64,000 nt of DNA, taken from contig NZ_SLWX01000002.1 of NCBI RefSeq assembly GCF_004340525.1, positions 1-64,000 on the forward strand, read 5' to 3'. The notes under the pieces were generated by a model. It did not search any database. It saw nothing but the letters and a program-made list of their open reading frames with translations, and had not been told where the DNA came from. Source of the stretch: Chromatocurvus halotolerans. Lineage in GTDB: Bacteria > Pseudomonadota > Gammaproteobacteria > Pseudomonadales > Halieaceae. Positions 35,460 through 43,004 of this stretch are shown piece by piece (within the stretch, counting starts at the first letter, position 1; the number at the start of each line of letters is the position of its first letter). The position numbers and the translations under genes were made by a program.

Positions 35460-35747
35460 CTACTTGTGGGCTATGGGTTTGTCAGTGAACAGGTAGTCCC
35501 TGAGCTCACTGTAAAACTTTGGATCCTGACGGCGTATCCACTCAATCACCATCGCGGCATGCTCCTTTTCCTCGTCGCGATTGTGCTCGAGAATACGCTT
35601 CAGTTCCGGGTCCTGGCAGGCATCGACTCGCTGGTTATACCAGTCTACGGCCTCCAGCTCTTCCATCAGTGAAACGATGGCGCGATGCATGTCGCGAGTT
35701 GCGGCGGACAGTTCGCTTACGGGTTCGTGATATCCCTCATTGGCCAT
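35460..35747 (-). CDS. encapsulated-ferritin-like (EncFtn) protein, no encapsulin targeting tail
   Basis: 95-residue two-helix demi-ferritin. It matches the R. rubrum EncFtn pattern closely: MEELEAVDWY at 28-37 and HNRDEEKEHAAM at 55-66. Ferroxidase residues align as E30, E60 and H63, with the entry-site E29, E32 and W36 also kept, so a decameric iron-oxidising ring is expected. The chain ends YLFTDKPIAHK shortly after helix 2, without the Gly/Leu-rich C-terminal peptide that docks cargo to encapsulin, and no encapsulin gene is present. ATG with AGGGG upstream; in-frame extension upstream looks non-coding. First gene of the operon with RimB-like, rimK and the deacylase. Confidence 0.85.
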   Translation of the reverse strand: MANEGYHEPVSELSAATRDMHRAIVSLMEELEAVDWYNQRVDACQDPELKRILEHNRDEEKEHAAMVIEWIRRQDPKFYSELRDYLFTDKPIAHK

Positions 35748-35978
35748 AATCGTCCCCTGATGTGTATTTTTACCGTCGACGTTGCGACAAAAACGAATAG
35801 TCTGGCTCCTCAGCACGGACAATGCAACGAGTCTGCGCCCGGCGTTCGCAATCAGCCAGGCTCCTGCCGCCGGTTTATGTGCAAAAACCAGCGATCCTGC
35901 GTCGCTGGTGCATTCAAGACAGGAAGCGGAATTCACAGGGGTGTTCTTTGTCGTGATTGGCGTATACTGCGCCGCTCG

Positions 35979-36010
35979 GGGTCACGCGATCTATTGAGGG
36001 GTCGTGACCC
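35979..36010. promoter_or_regulatory. inverted repeat, candidate operator
   Basis: GGGTCACG (35979-35986) and CGTGACCC (36003-36010) are perfect 8-bp inverted arms 16 bases apart. The right half is itself nearly palindromic (GGGTCGTGACCC). It lies in the 294-base divergent gap, 32 bases before the small secreted protein gene and downstream of a TATACT hexamer (35963-35968). A regulator site for the metal-receptor unit or a leader hairpin are both possible. It does not resemble the Zur or Fur consensus. Confidence 0.45.
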
Positions 36011-36041
36011 GCAACGCACTCAGTGTATCCTACGGGCCGCT

Positions 36042-36329
36042 ATGAGCTGGAAAACACAACGACAGCGAGTCTCCAGAACGTTGGCAGTATTCCTGCTGGC
36101 TTTTGCTATCGGAGCGCAGTTCGGGCTGGTCGGCCATCAACATGTCGATGGCAAGCCTGTTGCCGACTGTCTTCAATGCCAGTTCGATCACGGTAAGGCA
36201 GCGATCTCAAGCAATAGCCTGAGCGGCTTCCACGCCCCGGCACACGCAGCACCTGAATCAGTCACCCTGGTGGGTATCGTCGCTGCCCACTACGCCTTCA
36301 ATGCGCGAGGCCCACCCTTACTCTCCTGA
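36042..36329 (+). CDS. small secreted protein preceding TonB receptor (DUF2946-like)
   Basis: 95 residues. A basic start and hydrophobic segment (about 13-30) form a signal peptide or anchor, followed by a short region with HQH and a CLQC pair (C43, C46) then H50, which could bind a metal ion. Small CxxC secreted proteins of this shape (DUF2946 type) commonly precede copper or zinc TonB receptors. The ATG at 36042 is the first in frame after the inverted repeat; ribosome-binding site is weak. It ends 35 bases before the receptor gene. Role in receptor loading or sensing is inference. Confidence 0.65.
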   Translation: MSWKTQRQRVSRTLAVFLLAFAIGAQFGLVGHQHVDGKPVADCLQCQFDHGKAAISSNSLSGFHAPAHAAPESVTLVGIVAAHYAFNARGPPLLS

Positions 36330-36364
36330 TCATCACATTTTCTTTCTATCATCAGGAGAACGAC

Positions 36365-38497
36365 ATGAAGAAGACCCTAATTGCGGTCTGCGTTGGCGCT
36401 GCCAGCCAGGCTATGGCACAGATACCAGAGTCACGGATGGAGCACGTGCTTGTTACGACGCCCATTCACAAAAAAGCGGCAGAGACAGCTCTCCCCGTTA
36501 CCGTTCTGAGCGGCGATGAACTGCGTCGACTGGCGGCGAGTACTCTCGGCGAAACGCTTGGCGACAAGCCAGGCATCTCCAATGCATCCTTTGGCCCCGG
36601 CGTCGGAAGACCCGTGATACGGGGGCAGGGTGGTCCGCGAACCATCAATCTCAACAACGCCATTGCAGCGGCCGATGTGTCCAGCCTCAGCCCGGACCAT
36701 GCGGTGAGCATCGAGCCGATGTTGGCGGATTCCGTTGAGGTGCTGCGTGGCCCCGCCACACTCCTCTACGGGGGTGGGGCTATTGGCGGTGTGATCAATA
36801 CGCGCGACAACCGAATCCCCAGCGAGCGTATAGATGGCGTGCAGGGTGCCGTGGAGTATCGCTACGATGACGCTCCCGAGATGAACACGGGTGTTCTGAA
36901 ATTCGAGGGAGGCTCCGGCGACTTTGCGTTTCATGTCAGCGGCACGTTCCGGGACTTTGAGGACACGAGTATTCCAGGTCTGGCGATTGATGAGGAAGCG
37001 GTAGAAACGCAGGAAGCGCTGCTCGGCGGTGGGCACGGTGGGGACCACGAAGAAGATCACGATCACGAGGAAGAAGAATTCGAGAACTCCGATGGCTTTA
37101 TTGCCAATACGGATGGCGACGCAGACGTTTTCACGATCGGCGGCAGCTATCACTTTGGTGAACGGGATTTTGTCGGTTTTTCCTACAACAGCTTCGAAAC
37201 CAATTACGGCATTCCGCCCGGGGCGCATGAACACGGCCATGAAGAAGAGCACGACCACGATGGAGAACACGACCACGAGGGCGAAGAGCATGGCGAGGAG
37301 GAGGACGAGATTATCCGTATCGATCTCAAGCAGGAACGCTACGATACGCAGCTACACATACACGACCTCGTGCCGGGCCTCATTGACGTAGCGCGAGGCT
37401 TTCTGACCTATACAGACTATGAGCACGTGGAGCTTGAGGGTGTTGAGATCGGGACACAATTCAGCCGTCAGACCTACGAGGGGCGCCTGGAGCTTGTGCG
37501 CGAGGGCGATAATCATGGCGTCCTCGGTTTGCAGTGGCGCGCTGACGAGTTTGAGGCGGTGGGTGATGAAGCCTACGTACCAAAAACCGACTCGTCGGAA
37601 TGGGGTGTGTTCTACGTGCAGGATTTCCACGCTGCAGACTGGCAGTTTGAAGTAGGTGGTCGCGCCGATATCGTTGATCGCGATCCGGCGACCGGCGCCG
37701 CAGAAGACTTCACCAGTTTCAGTCTGTCGGCGTCGGGACTTTACAACATCAGTCGTGAGTGGAACCTGGGTGTTTCCTTGTCACGTGCAGAACGCGCACC
37801 TTCAACGGAGGAACTGTTCTCTAACCTCAATAACACGGATGAGCAGCTCGTAACCCACGCCGCCACGGGCGTCATCGAAATCGGCGACCCCGACATCGGC
37901 ACTGAAACGTCTCTCAACGGCGACCTGTCGCTAACATGGACTGCCGAGCGCAGCTTCGCGGAGCTCACGGTGTTCTACAACACCTTCAGTGATTATATTT
38001 TCCTGCTGAATACAGGCGAGGAAGTTGACGAAACTCCGGTGTACATTTACGAACAGGAGGACGCGAAGTTCTATGGTGTGGAGTTTGAGTCCAGCTTCGC
38101 GCTTGCCCGCGTTGCCGGTGGTGACGTTAGCCTGGGTGTTTTTGGCGACATGATTACGGGCGAATTCGACTCCGCCGGTGACGTGCCGAGGCTGCCTCCC
38201 ATGCGGATTGGCAGCGAGCTCTCCTGGCGCAGTGACTCCCTGGGCGCCTATGTCAGGTTCCTCAATGCGAGTGATCAGGATGATCCCGGTGATTTTGAAA
38301 CCGGGACCGACGGCTATACCCGTTGGGACGCCGGTGTCGACTACCGCGTGCAGTTTGCGGGTAACAACGAGTTACTGGCTTTCCTGAAGTTAAAAAATAT
38401 CACCGATGAGGAAATACGCCTCAGCACCTCTTTCCTGCGCAATTTCGCGCCTCAGGCCGGAGAGAGCATAGAAGCGGGTGTGCGTTTCATGTTCTAG
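36365..38497 (+). CDS. TonB-dependent receptor with metal-binding His/Glu/Asp-rich loops (ZnuD-like)
   Basis: 710-residue outer-membrane receptor. Signal peptide to AMAQ (about 19), plug domain with PVTVLSGDELRR and VEVLRGPATLLYGGGAIGGVIN, then a beta-barrel ending in GVRFMF with a terminal phenylalanine. Two acidic-histidine segments stand out: GGGHGGDHEEDHDHEEEEF (about 221-239) and a longer one about 286-315 with many HEE/HDH repeats; both should lie in extracellular loops. This pattern is known from ZnuD and related zinc (or copper/nickel) receptors. Good ribosome-binding site (AGGAGAAC) before the ATG. No TonB/ExbBD genes nearby. Metal identity unproven. Confidence 0.88.
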   Translation: MKKTLIAVCVGAASQAMAQIPESRMEHVLVTTPIHKKAAETALPVTVLSGDELRRLAASTLGETLGDKPGISNASFGPGVGRPVIRGQGGPRTINLNNAIAAADVSSLSPDHAVSIEPMLADSVEVLRGPATLLYGGGAIGGVINTRDNRIPSERIDGVQGAVEYRYDDAPEMNTGVLKFEGGSGDFAFHVSGTFRDFEDTSIPGLAIDEEAVETQEALLGGGHGGDHEEDHDHEEEEFENSDGFIANTDGDADVFTIGGSYHFGERDFVGFSYNSFETNYGIPPGAHEHGHEEEHDHDGEHDHEGEEHGEEEDEIIRIDLKQERYDTQLHIHDLVPGLIDVARGFLTYTDYEHVELEGVEIGTQFSRQTYEGRLELVREGDNHGVLGLQWRADEFEAVGDEAYVPKTDSSEWGVFYVQDFHAADWQFEVGGRADIVDRDPATGAAEDFTSFSLSASGLYNISREWNLGVSLSRAERAPSTEELFSNLNNTDEQLVTHAATGVIEIGDPDIGTETSLNGDLSLTWTAERSFAELTVFYNTFSDYIFLLNTGEEVDETPVYIYEQEDAKFYGVEFESSFALARVAGGDVSLGVFGDMITGEFDSAGDVPRLPPMRIGSELSWRSDSLGAYVRFLNASDQDDPGDFETGTDGYTRWDAGVDYRVQFAGNNELLAFLKLKNITDEEIRLSTSFLRNFAPQAGESIEAGVRFMF

Positions 38498-38602
38498 CCG
38501 TAACAAGGCAGGAGAGAAGGCACGGCGCGTTCATAGCGGCGTAAAGTCGTCGGTTCGACGATAGCGCGGGTTGCGAAAGCTGAACGGGCCGCCTGCTTAG
38601 AT

Positions 38603-38660
38603 CCCCCCCAACGACCCAGCTTCAGCCTGAGGCGACGGGCCCGTCGTCTGGGGGGCTTTT
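38603..38660 (+). terminator. long hairpin after the TonB receptor gene
   Basis: CCCCCC-A-ACGAC on the left pairs with GTCGTC-TGGGGGG on the right (one bulge), enclosing a second perfect palindrome CGACGGGCCCGTCG (38633-38646), followed by CTTTT. It sits about 105 bases downstream of the receptor stop and may end that transcript. The T run is short, so termination is plausible but not certain. Confidence 0.5.
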
Positions 38661-38737
38661 CCAGCTCGCGCAACGAGTGTTCAAATGCGATCGAAAAGAT
38701 TATGCTGGAGAGCGACATCAATAACGGAGATACCGCA

Positions 38738-39169
38738 ATGCCACTTACCAATTTCAGTCGTCTGACCAAGCTTTTCCGGGAGCAGGAGGTTACGGCAGAC
38801 GAAGAGGTGTATCGTGAGCTTTTCGTACTGGTGCTGTCGCGTGCAACGGATGCGGATGCCTACACGCATCCGGCGGAAATCGCCAGCGTACAGGCTGTGA
38901 TAAAGGAATACCTTGGCGAGGACATTTCGAGCAGTGACATTCGCACAGCCGCATTGTCGAAGCTCTACGAGTCTGCGCCGCTGCACAAATATCTCGCGGA
39001 GGTTGCGCCGCGACTCAGCCGACCGCAGCGCGTGTCAATTATCCGCGGTCTGGTGGAAGTGCTGAAAGCCGATGGCAACGTTTCCAGTGGTGAGGCGGAA
39101 TTCTTCAACATGGTGACGATGGCGCTGGGCCTGACGGCCGCGGATGCCGCCGGACTGGCTGTGGAGTAG
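38738..39169 (+). CDS. TerB-family protein
   Basis: 143 residues, all-helical, of the TerB (tellurite resistance B-like) family: the region VLVLSRATDADAYTHPAEIASVQAVIKEYLG and the final EVLKADGNVSSGEAEFFNMVTMALGL carry the acidic, EF-hand-like calcium/metal positions of the family. ATG with ACGGAGA upstream; an earlier in-frame ATG (38702) overlaps the hairpin region. No other ter gene is near, so tellurite resistance should not be assumed; single TerB proteins are widespread with unknown roles. Confidence 0.8.
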   Translation: MPLTNFSRLTKLFREQEVTADEEVYRELFVLVLSRATDADAYTHPAEIASVQAVIKEYLGEDISSSDIRTAALSKLYESAPLHKYLAEVAPRLSRPQRVSIIRGLVEVLKADGNVSSGEAEFFNMVTMALGLTAADAAGLAVE

Positions 39170-39204
39170 CGACCGGCTCGACAGGCGTCCGGCCTGGTCG
39201 GCGG

Positions 39205-39624
39205 TCAGGACGCACGCCCCTGTAGCCACCGGGACGCCAGCCACATGCCGGCGAACATGCTGACGACAAAAGCCAGAGTCCCGGTATGGCCATAGATCAG
39301 CGCGGTCAGGCCAGGGCCCGGGCAGTAGCCGTAGAGTCCCCAACCCGTTCCGAACAGCGCCGACCCTATCATCAGACGGCCGTCTATTGCTCGCGCCTGC
39401 GGCAGCGAGAACGCCTGCGCGAAAATGGGCGTCCGGCGGCGCAACACCAGGGTAAAGGCGATGGCGGTCACCGCGACGGCACCGCCCATCACGAATGCGA
39501 GATCGGGCATCCAGTCACCAAAGATGTCGAGGAAGCCCAGCACCTTGGCGGTATCGGTCATTCCCGACAGCGCGAGACCGGCACCGAACATCAGGCCACA
39601 GACGAGTGCCGCCAGCGCTTTCAT
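39205..39624 (-). CDS. YeeE/YedE-family sulfur transporter half (C-terminal type)
   Basis: 139-residue membrane protein with four helices, the second half of a split YeeE/YedE (sulfur transport) pair. The signature GWGLYGYCPGPGL near 99-111 contains the conserved cysteine of the family. ATG overlaps the stop of the partner gene (ATGA). Such split pairs move thiosulfate or another reduced-sulfur species; here no sulfurtransferase or TusA-like gene is alongside. Confidence 0.88.
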   Translation of the reverse strand: MKALAALVCGLMFGAGLALSGMTDTAKVLGFLDIFGDWMPDLAFVMGGAVAVTAIAFTLVLRRRTPIFAQAFSLPQARAIDGRLMIGSALFGTGWGLYGYCPGPGLTALIYGHTGTLAFVVSMFAGMWLASRWLQGRAS

Positions 39625-40046
39625 GAACCACCCCCGAGCACGTGGCGCAGGATAAATACCGTGATGATGCCGGTGGTCATGAATGTTGCCGTTGCCGCCA
39701 GGGAGCGCAGGGAGTGAAAGCCCAGCCCGCAAACCCCATGCCCGCTGGTGCATCCATTGCCGAGTCTGACGCCAATGCCGACGACAAGCCCTGCAGCGGC
39801 GGCCAGCGGCCAGCCTGCGGGATTGGGCGCCGGCGCGGGGGTGCCGCTGATCCAGTGATAAAGAGCGCCGCCACCGATCAAACCCAGCAGAAACAGCCAG
39901 CGCCAGGCATTGTCAGCAGCGCCGGAGACAGCGCTCCAGGCGATGCCGCTGATGCCGGCGATACGCCCGACAAGCAATAGAAGCATGACGGCAGAGAGGC
40001 CGATGAGCAGGCCGCCCGCCAGCGGTGCCAGAAATTGGTTTACCAT
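39621..40046 (-). CDS. YeeE/YedE-family sulfur transporter half (N-terminal type)
   Basis: 141-residue membrane protein, partner of the next gene. The conserved motif is VRLGNGCTSGHGVCGLGFHS near 95-114 with two cysteines. Start taken at MVNQFLAPLAG; the frame runs further upstream but without a ribosome-binding site. The divergent neighbour is the Atm1-type exporter gene (132-base gap). Confidence 0.88.
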   Translation of the reverse strand: MVNQFLAPLAGGLLIGLSAVMLLLLVGRIAGISGIAWSAVSGAADNAWRWLFLLGLIGGGALYHWISGTPAPAPNPAGWPLAAAAGLVVGIGVRLGNGCTSGHGVCGLGFHSLRSLAATATFMTTGIITVFILRHVLGGGS

Positions 40047-40178
40047 GAGGTGTGTCCGCAGGTCTGCTGTGGTTGCCAAGTGTGAGCACATGGCGCGTCC
40101 CGGGCAAGCCCTGCGTGCATGCGGCGAGAGTGTCACTCTGCCGCCATGCCATCCGGTTTTTCTGCACTGAGGAGTTTC

Positions 40179-41975
40179 ATGCACCCGTCATCCGTGTCCG
40201 AGCCCACCAGCGGCCACTACAACTGGTCCCTGCTATGGCGTCTGCTGCCGGTGCTGCGCGAGAACGCCGGCCGTGTCGCCCTTGCCATGGCCTGCCTGTT
40301 CCTTGCCAAAGGCGCTCTGCTGACCATTCCGTTTATTCTGAAGTCGCTTGTCGACACGCTGGATCTTGAGACTCCTGAACAGATAACGGTGGTTATGCTG
40401 CTGTCGCTGGTGATTGCCTACGGTATGGCGCGCTTCGCCAGCGTGATGTTCGCAGAGCTGCGCGACACCCTGTTCGGCCGGGTCACGGAGCGGGCCATGC
40501 GACGAATCGGTCTGCAGGTGTTCCGCCATGTGCACAATCTGGACATTGATTATCACCTGAATCGACGCACCGGCGGTCTGGCGCGGGATATCGAACGTGG
40601 CACCACCGGCATCAGCTTCCTGATGCGTTTCTTCATTTTCAATATCGCCCCTACCCTGTTTGAAATTGCGATGGTTGCGGGCATCCTGCTATACAACTAC
40701 GGGCTCTCCTACGCTGTTGTGGTTGTGGTCGCGGTGCTGGGTTATGGCGCGTTTTCCTTCCGCGCGACCGAGTGGCGGACCCGCTTTGTCCGTGCGGTGA
40801 ATGAGGCGGATTCCAGCAGCAATACGCGGGCGGTCGACAGCCTGCTGAACTACGAAACGGTCAAGTACTTTACCAACGAGACCTTTGAGAGCGACCGCTA
40901 CGATGAGTCTCTCGCGGCCTGGGAGCAGGCTCGGCGCTCCAATCGCCTGTCGCTGTTCGCGCTGAATGCGGGACAGGCGCTGATAATCGCTCTTTCCCAG
41001 ACACTGATGATCGGTCTGGCGGCCTGGCAGGTTCGGGATGGGGTGCTGAGCCTTGGTGATTTCGTGCTCATCAACCAGTTCATGCTGCAGCTGTTCATGC
41101 CATTGGGCTTTCTCGGTTTCGTGTACCGAGAGATCAAGAGTTCCATGGCGAACATCGAGAACCTGTTTGATCTGCTGGAGCGTGAGCCCGCGGTGCGCGA
41201 TGCCGACGATGCCAGGACGCTGCAGGTCGAACACGGACGTATCGCTTTCGAGGATGTGGTGTTTAATTACGGGGACAAGCGCAGCATTATCAATGGCTTC
41301 AGCCTGGGCGTTGAGCCGGGAACCCGTGTGGCACTGGTCGGCGCCAGCGGCGCGGGCAAATCCACGCTGATAAAGCTGCTGTTTCGATTTTATGACCCGG
41401 TGGCTGGCCGAATTACCATTGACGGTCAGGATATCCGCGAGGTCACGCAGGAATCGCTGCGTCGGCACATAGCAATCGTTCCGCAGGATACCGTGCTGTT
41501 CAATGACAGTCTGCTGGAGAATGTTCGCTACGGCAATCCGGCGGCAGATGACGACGCGGTGCGAGAGGCGATTCACGCTGCCCACCTCGACGACTTTGTC
41601 AGTCAGCTCCCGGAGGGCCTGCTGACCCGCGTGGGTGAGCGGGGGCTGAAACTCTCTGGCGGTGAAAAACAGCGGGTGGCCATCGCGCGCGCAATCCTCA
41701 AGGACGCACCGATACTGGTCTTCGATGAGGCAACGTCATCGCTGGACAGTCACTCGGAGCAGGCCGTGCTCTCGGCGTTTCGCGACCTGGCGCAGCGCCA
41801 TACGACGCTGGTCATCGCGCATCGCCTGTCAACCGTGGTAGACGCCGATCGTATTGTCGTTCTGCGCGATGGCGCTATTGCCGAGAGTGGCGCACACGGC
41901 GATCTGCTGTCGCGTGATGGAGAGTATGCCCGACTGTGGTGGGCGCAGCAGGCACGTGAAACGGTGCCCGCGTAA
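40179..41975 (+). CDS. Atm1-type ABC exporter (ABCB7/HMT family)
   Basis: 598-residue fused ABC half-transporter. Membrane domain about 20-320 with NRRTGGLARDIERGTTGISF and VDSLLNYETVKYFTNE, which are distinctive of the Atm1/heavy-metal-tolerance group and its glutathione-binding pocket. ATPase domain: Walker A GASGAGKST, signature LSGGEKQRVAIARA, Walker B ILVFDEATSSLD, IAHRLSTV. Bacterial members export glutathione conjugates, including metal complexes and persulfides. ATG at 40179 with GAGGAG just upstream. It faces the HDAC-family gene with 20 bases between. Confidence 0.9.
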   Translation: MHPSSVSEPTSGHYNWSLLWRLLPVLRENAGRVALAMACLFLAKGALLTIPFILKSLVDTLDLETPEQITVVMLLSLVIAYGMARFASVMFAELRDTLFGRVTERAMRRIGLQVFRHVHNLDIDYHLNRRTGGLARDIERGTTGISFLMRFFIFNIAPTLFEIAMVAGILLYNYGLSYAVVVVVAVLGYGAFSFRATEWRTRFVRAVNEADSSSNTRAVDSLLNYETVKYFTNETFESDRYDESLAAWEQARRSNRLSLFALNAGQALIIALSQTLMIGLAAWQVRDGVLSLGDFVLINQFMLQLFMPLGFLGFVYREIKSSMANIENLFDLLEREPAVRDADDARTLQVEHGRIAFEDVVFNYGDKRSIINGFSLGVEPGTRVALVGASGAGKSTLIKLLFRFYDPVAGRITIDGQDIREVTQESLRRHIAIVPQDTVLFNDSLLENVRYGNPAADDDAVREAIHAAHLDDFVSQLPEGLLTRVGERGLKLSGGEKQRVAIARAILKDAPILVFDEATSSLDSHSEQAVLSAFRDLAQRHTTLVIAHRLSTVVDADRIVVLRDGAIAESGAHGDLLSRDGEYARLWWAQQARETVPA

Positions 41976-41995
41976 AGGTAGTGTCGTGGGCGGCT

Positions 41996-42919
41996 TCAGG
42001 GGCCAATCAATGCTTTGAGGTGGGCTTCTACGCTGCGTGCGAGGGCGTGCAGCTCGTAGCCGCCCTCGAGACACGACACAATCCGGCCTGCCGCGGAGGT
42101 ATTGGCGACCCGGCACAGCTCGGAGGTGACCCAGGCGTAATCACTGTCGACGAATGTCAGGCCTGCCATGTCGTCAGCCTGGTGGGCGTCAAAGCCGGCG
42201 GAAATCAGCACCAGTTCCGGGGCAAAGTCGGCAAGCCTCGGCAGCCAGTGTTCTTCCACTGCGCAGGCGAAAGCCGCACCGCCGGAGCCCGCCGCAAGCG
42301 GCACGTTGACAATATTGTCCGCCGAGGGCGTTGATCCCGAGTGGGGATAGAAGGGGTGCTGGAAGGTAGAACAGAACAGTATCCGGGAGTCATCGGCAAC
42401 AATATGTTCCGTGCCGTTGCCGTGGTGCACGTCGAAATCGACGATAGCAACACGGGCTAGCCCATAGGCTTCGAGGGCCTCGTAGGCCGCAATAGCCACA
42501 TTGTTGTAAAGGCAGAAGCCCATGGCGCGATCGCGCTCTGCATGGTGGCCGGGCGGGCGCACGGCGCAGAATACGCGGCGGTGTTCTCCCGTCATCACGA
42601 GCGCAACAGCGCTGGCGGCAGCACCGGCTGCACGTTCTGCCGCCAGCAGGCTGTGCGGGTTCATGGCGGTGTCGCCATCCAGCCAGGTCATGCCGGCGGC
42701 GGGCGACTGTTCGGCGATAGCGTCGATATAGGCAGGATCGTGGACTCGCAGCAGCTGCTTCCGGGTAACCCGGGGTGCATCGTGACGCACCAGCGCCGCA
42801 TCGAGACCGCAGCCAATCAGTCGATCATTGATGGCCAGCAGGCGAGCCGGGGATTCCGGGTGGCCCTGCCCCGATTCGTGTAGCAGGCAATCCGTGTGCG
42901 TGATGTATCCGATGGTCAT
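41996..42919 (-). CDS. histone deacetylase family (class II-like) deacetylase
   Basis: 307-residue zinc deacetylase of the HDAC/AcuC/acetylpolyamine amidohydrolase superfamily. The site is intact: tandem histidines H125-H126 (RPPGHHAE), zinc ligands D163 and H165 (DFDVHHGNG) and D244 (SAGFDAH), and the catalytic tyrosine Y288 (LEGGYEL). Substrates of bacterial members are acetyl-lysine of acyl-CoA synthetases, acetylpolyamines or other amides. Start at MTIGYITHTD. It diverges from a PatZ-like acetyltransferase gene across only 85 bases, suggesting opposed writer and eraser roles. Confidence 0.92.
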   Translation of the reverse strand: MTIGYITHTDCLLHESGQGHPESPARLLAINDRLIGCGLDAALVRHDAPRVTRKQLLRVHDPAYIDAIAEQSPAAGMTWLDGDTAMNPHSLLAAERAAGAAASAVALVMTGEHRRVFCAVRPPGHHAERDRAMGFCLYNNVAIAAYEALEAYGLARVAIVDFDVHHGNGTEHIVADDSRILFCSTFQHPFYPHSGSTPSADNIVNVPLAAGSGGAAFACAVEEHWLPRLADFAPELVLISAGFDAHQADDMAGLTFVDSDYAWVTSELCRVANTSAAGRIVSCLEGGYELHALARSVEAHLKALIGP

Positions 42920-43004
42920 GTGGGTATCCAGCTGATTTGTGCCTATGGCACCATTGTCCCGTATCCTGCGCATCGATGCACTTGCGTGCGGGAGCGGGAG
43001 AATC

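Noticed and set aside
35932-35968. Sigma-70 promoter TTCACA...TATACT before the small secreted protein
   Set aside because: The hexamers are 25 bp apart, too far for a promoter; only TATACT is retained as a possible -10 element.
32999-36041. Hidden encapsulin shell gene beside the EncFtn gene
   Set aside because: I looked at all frames around the gene and found no protein of encapsulin size and character; all neighbouring frames are accounted for.
38494-38769. Minus-strand frame of about 91 codons in the gap between TonB receptor and terB
   Set aside because: Runs through the long hairpin, has no ribosome-binding site and is basic without any family-like segment.
38738-39169. Tellurite-resistance operon suggested by TerB
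   Set aside because: No terA, terC, terD, terE or terZ gene is in the window; single TerB proteins are common.
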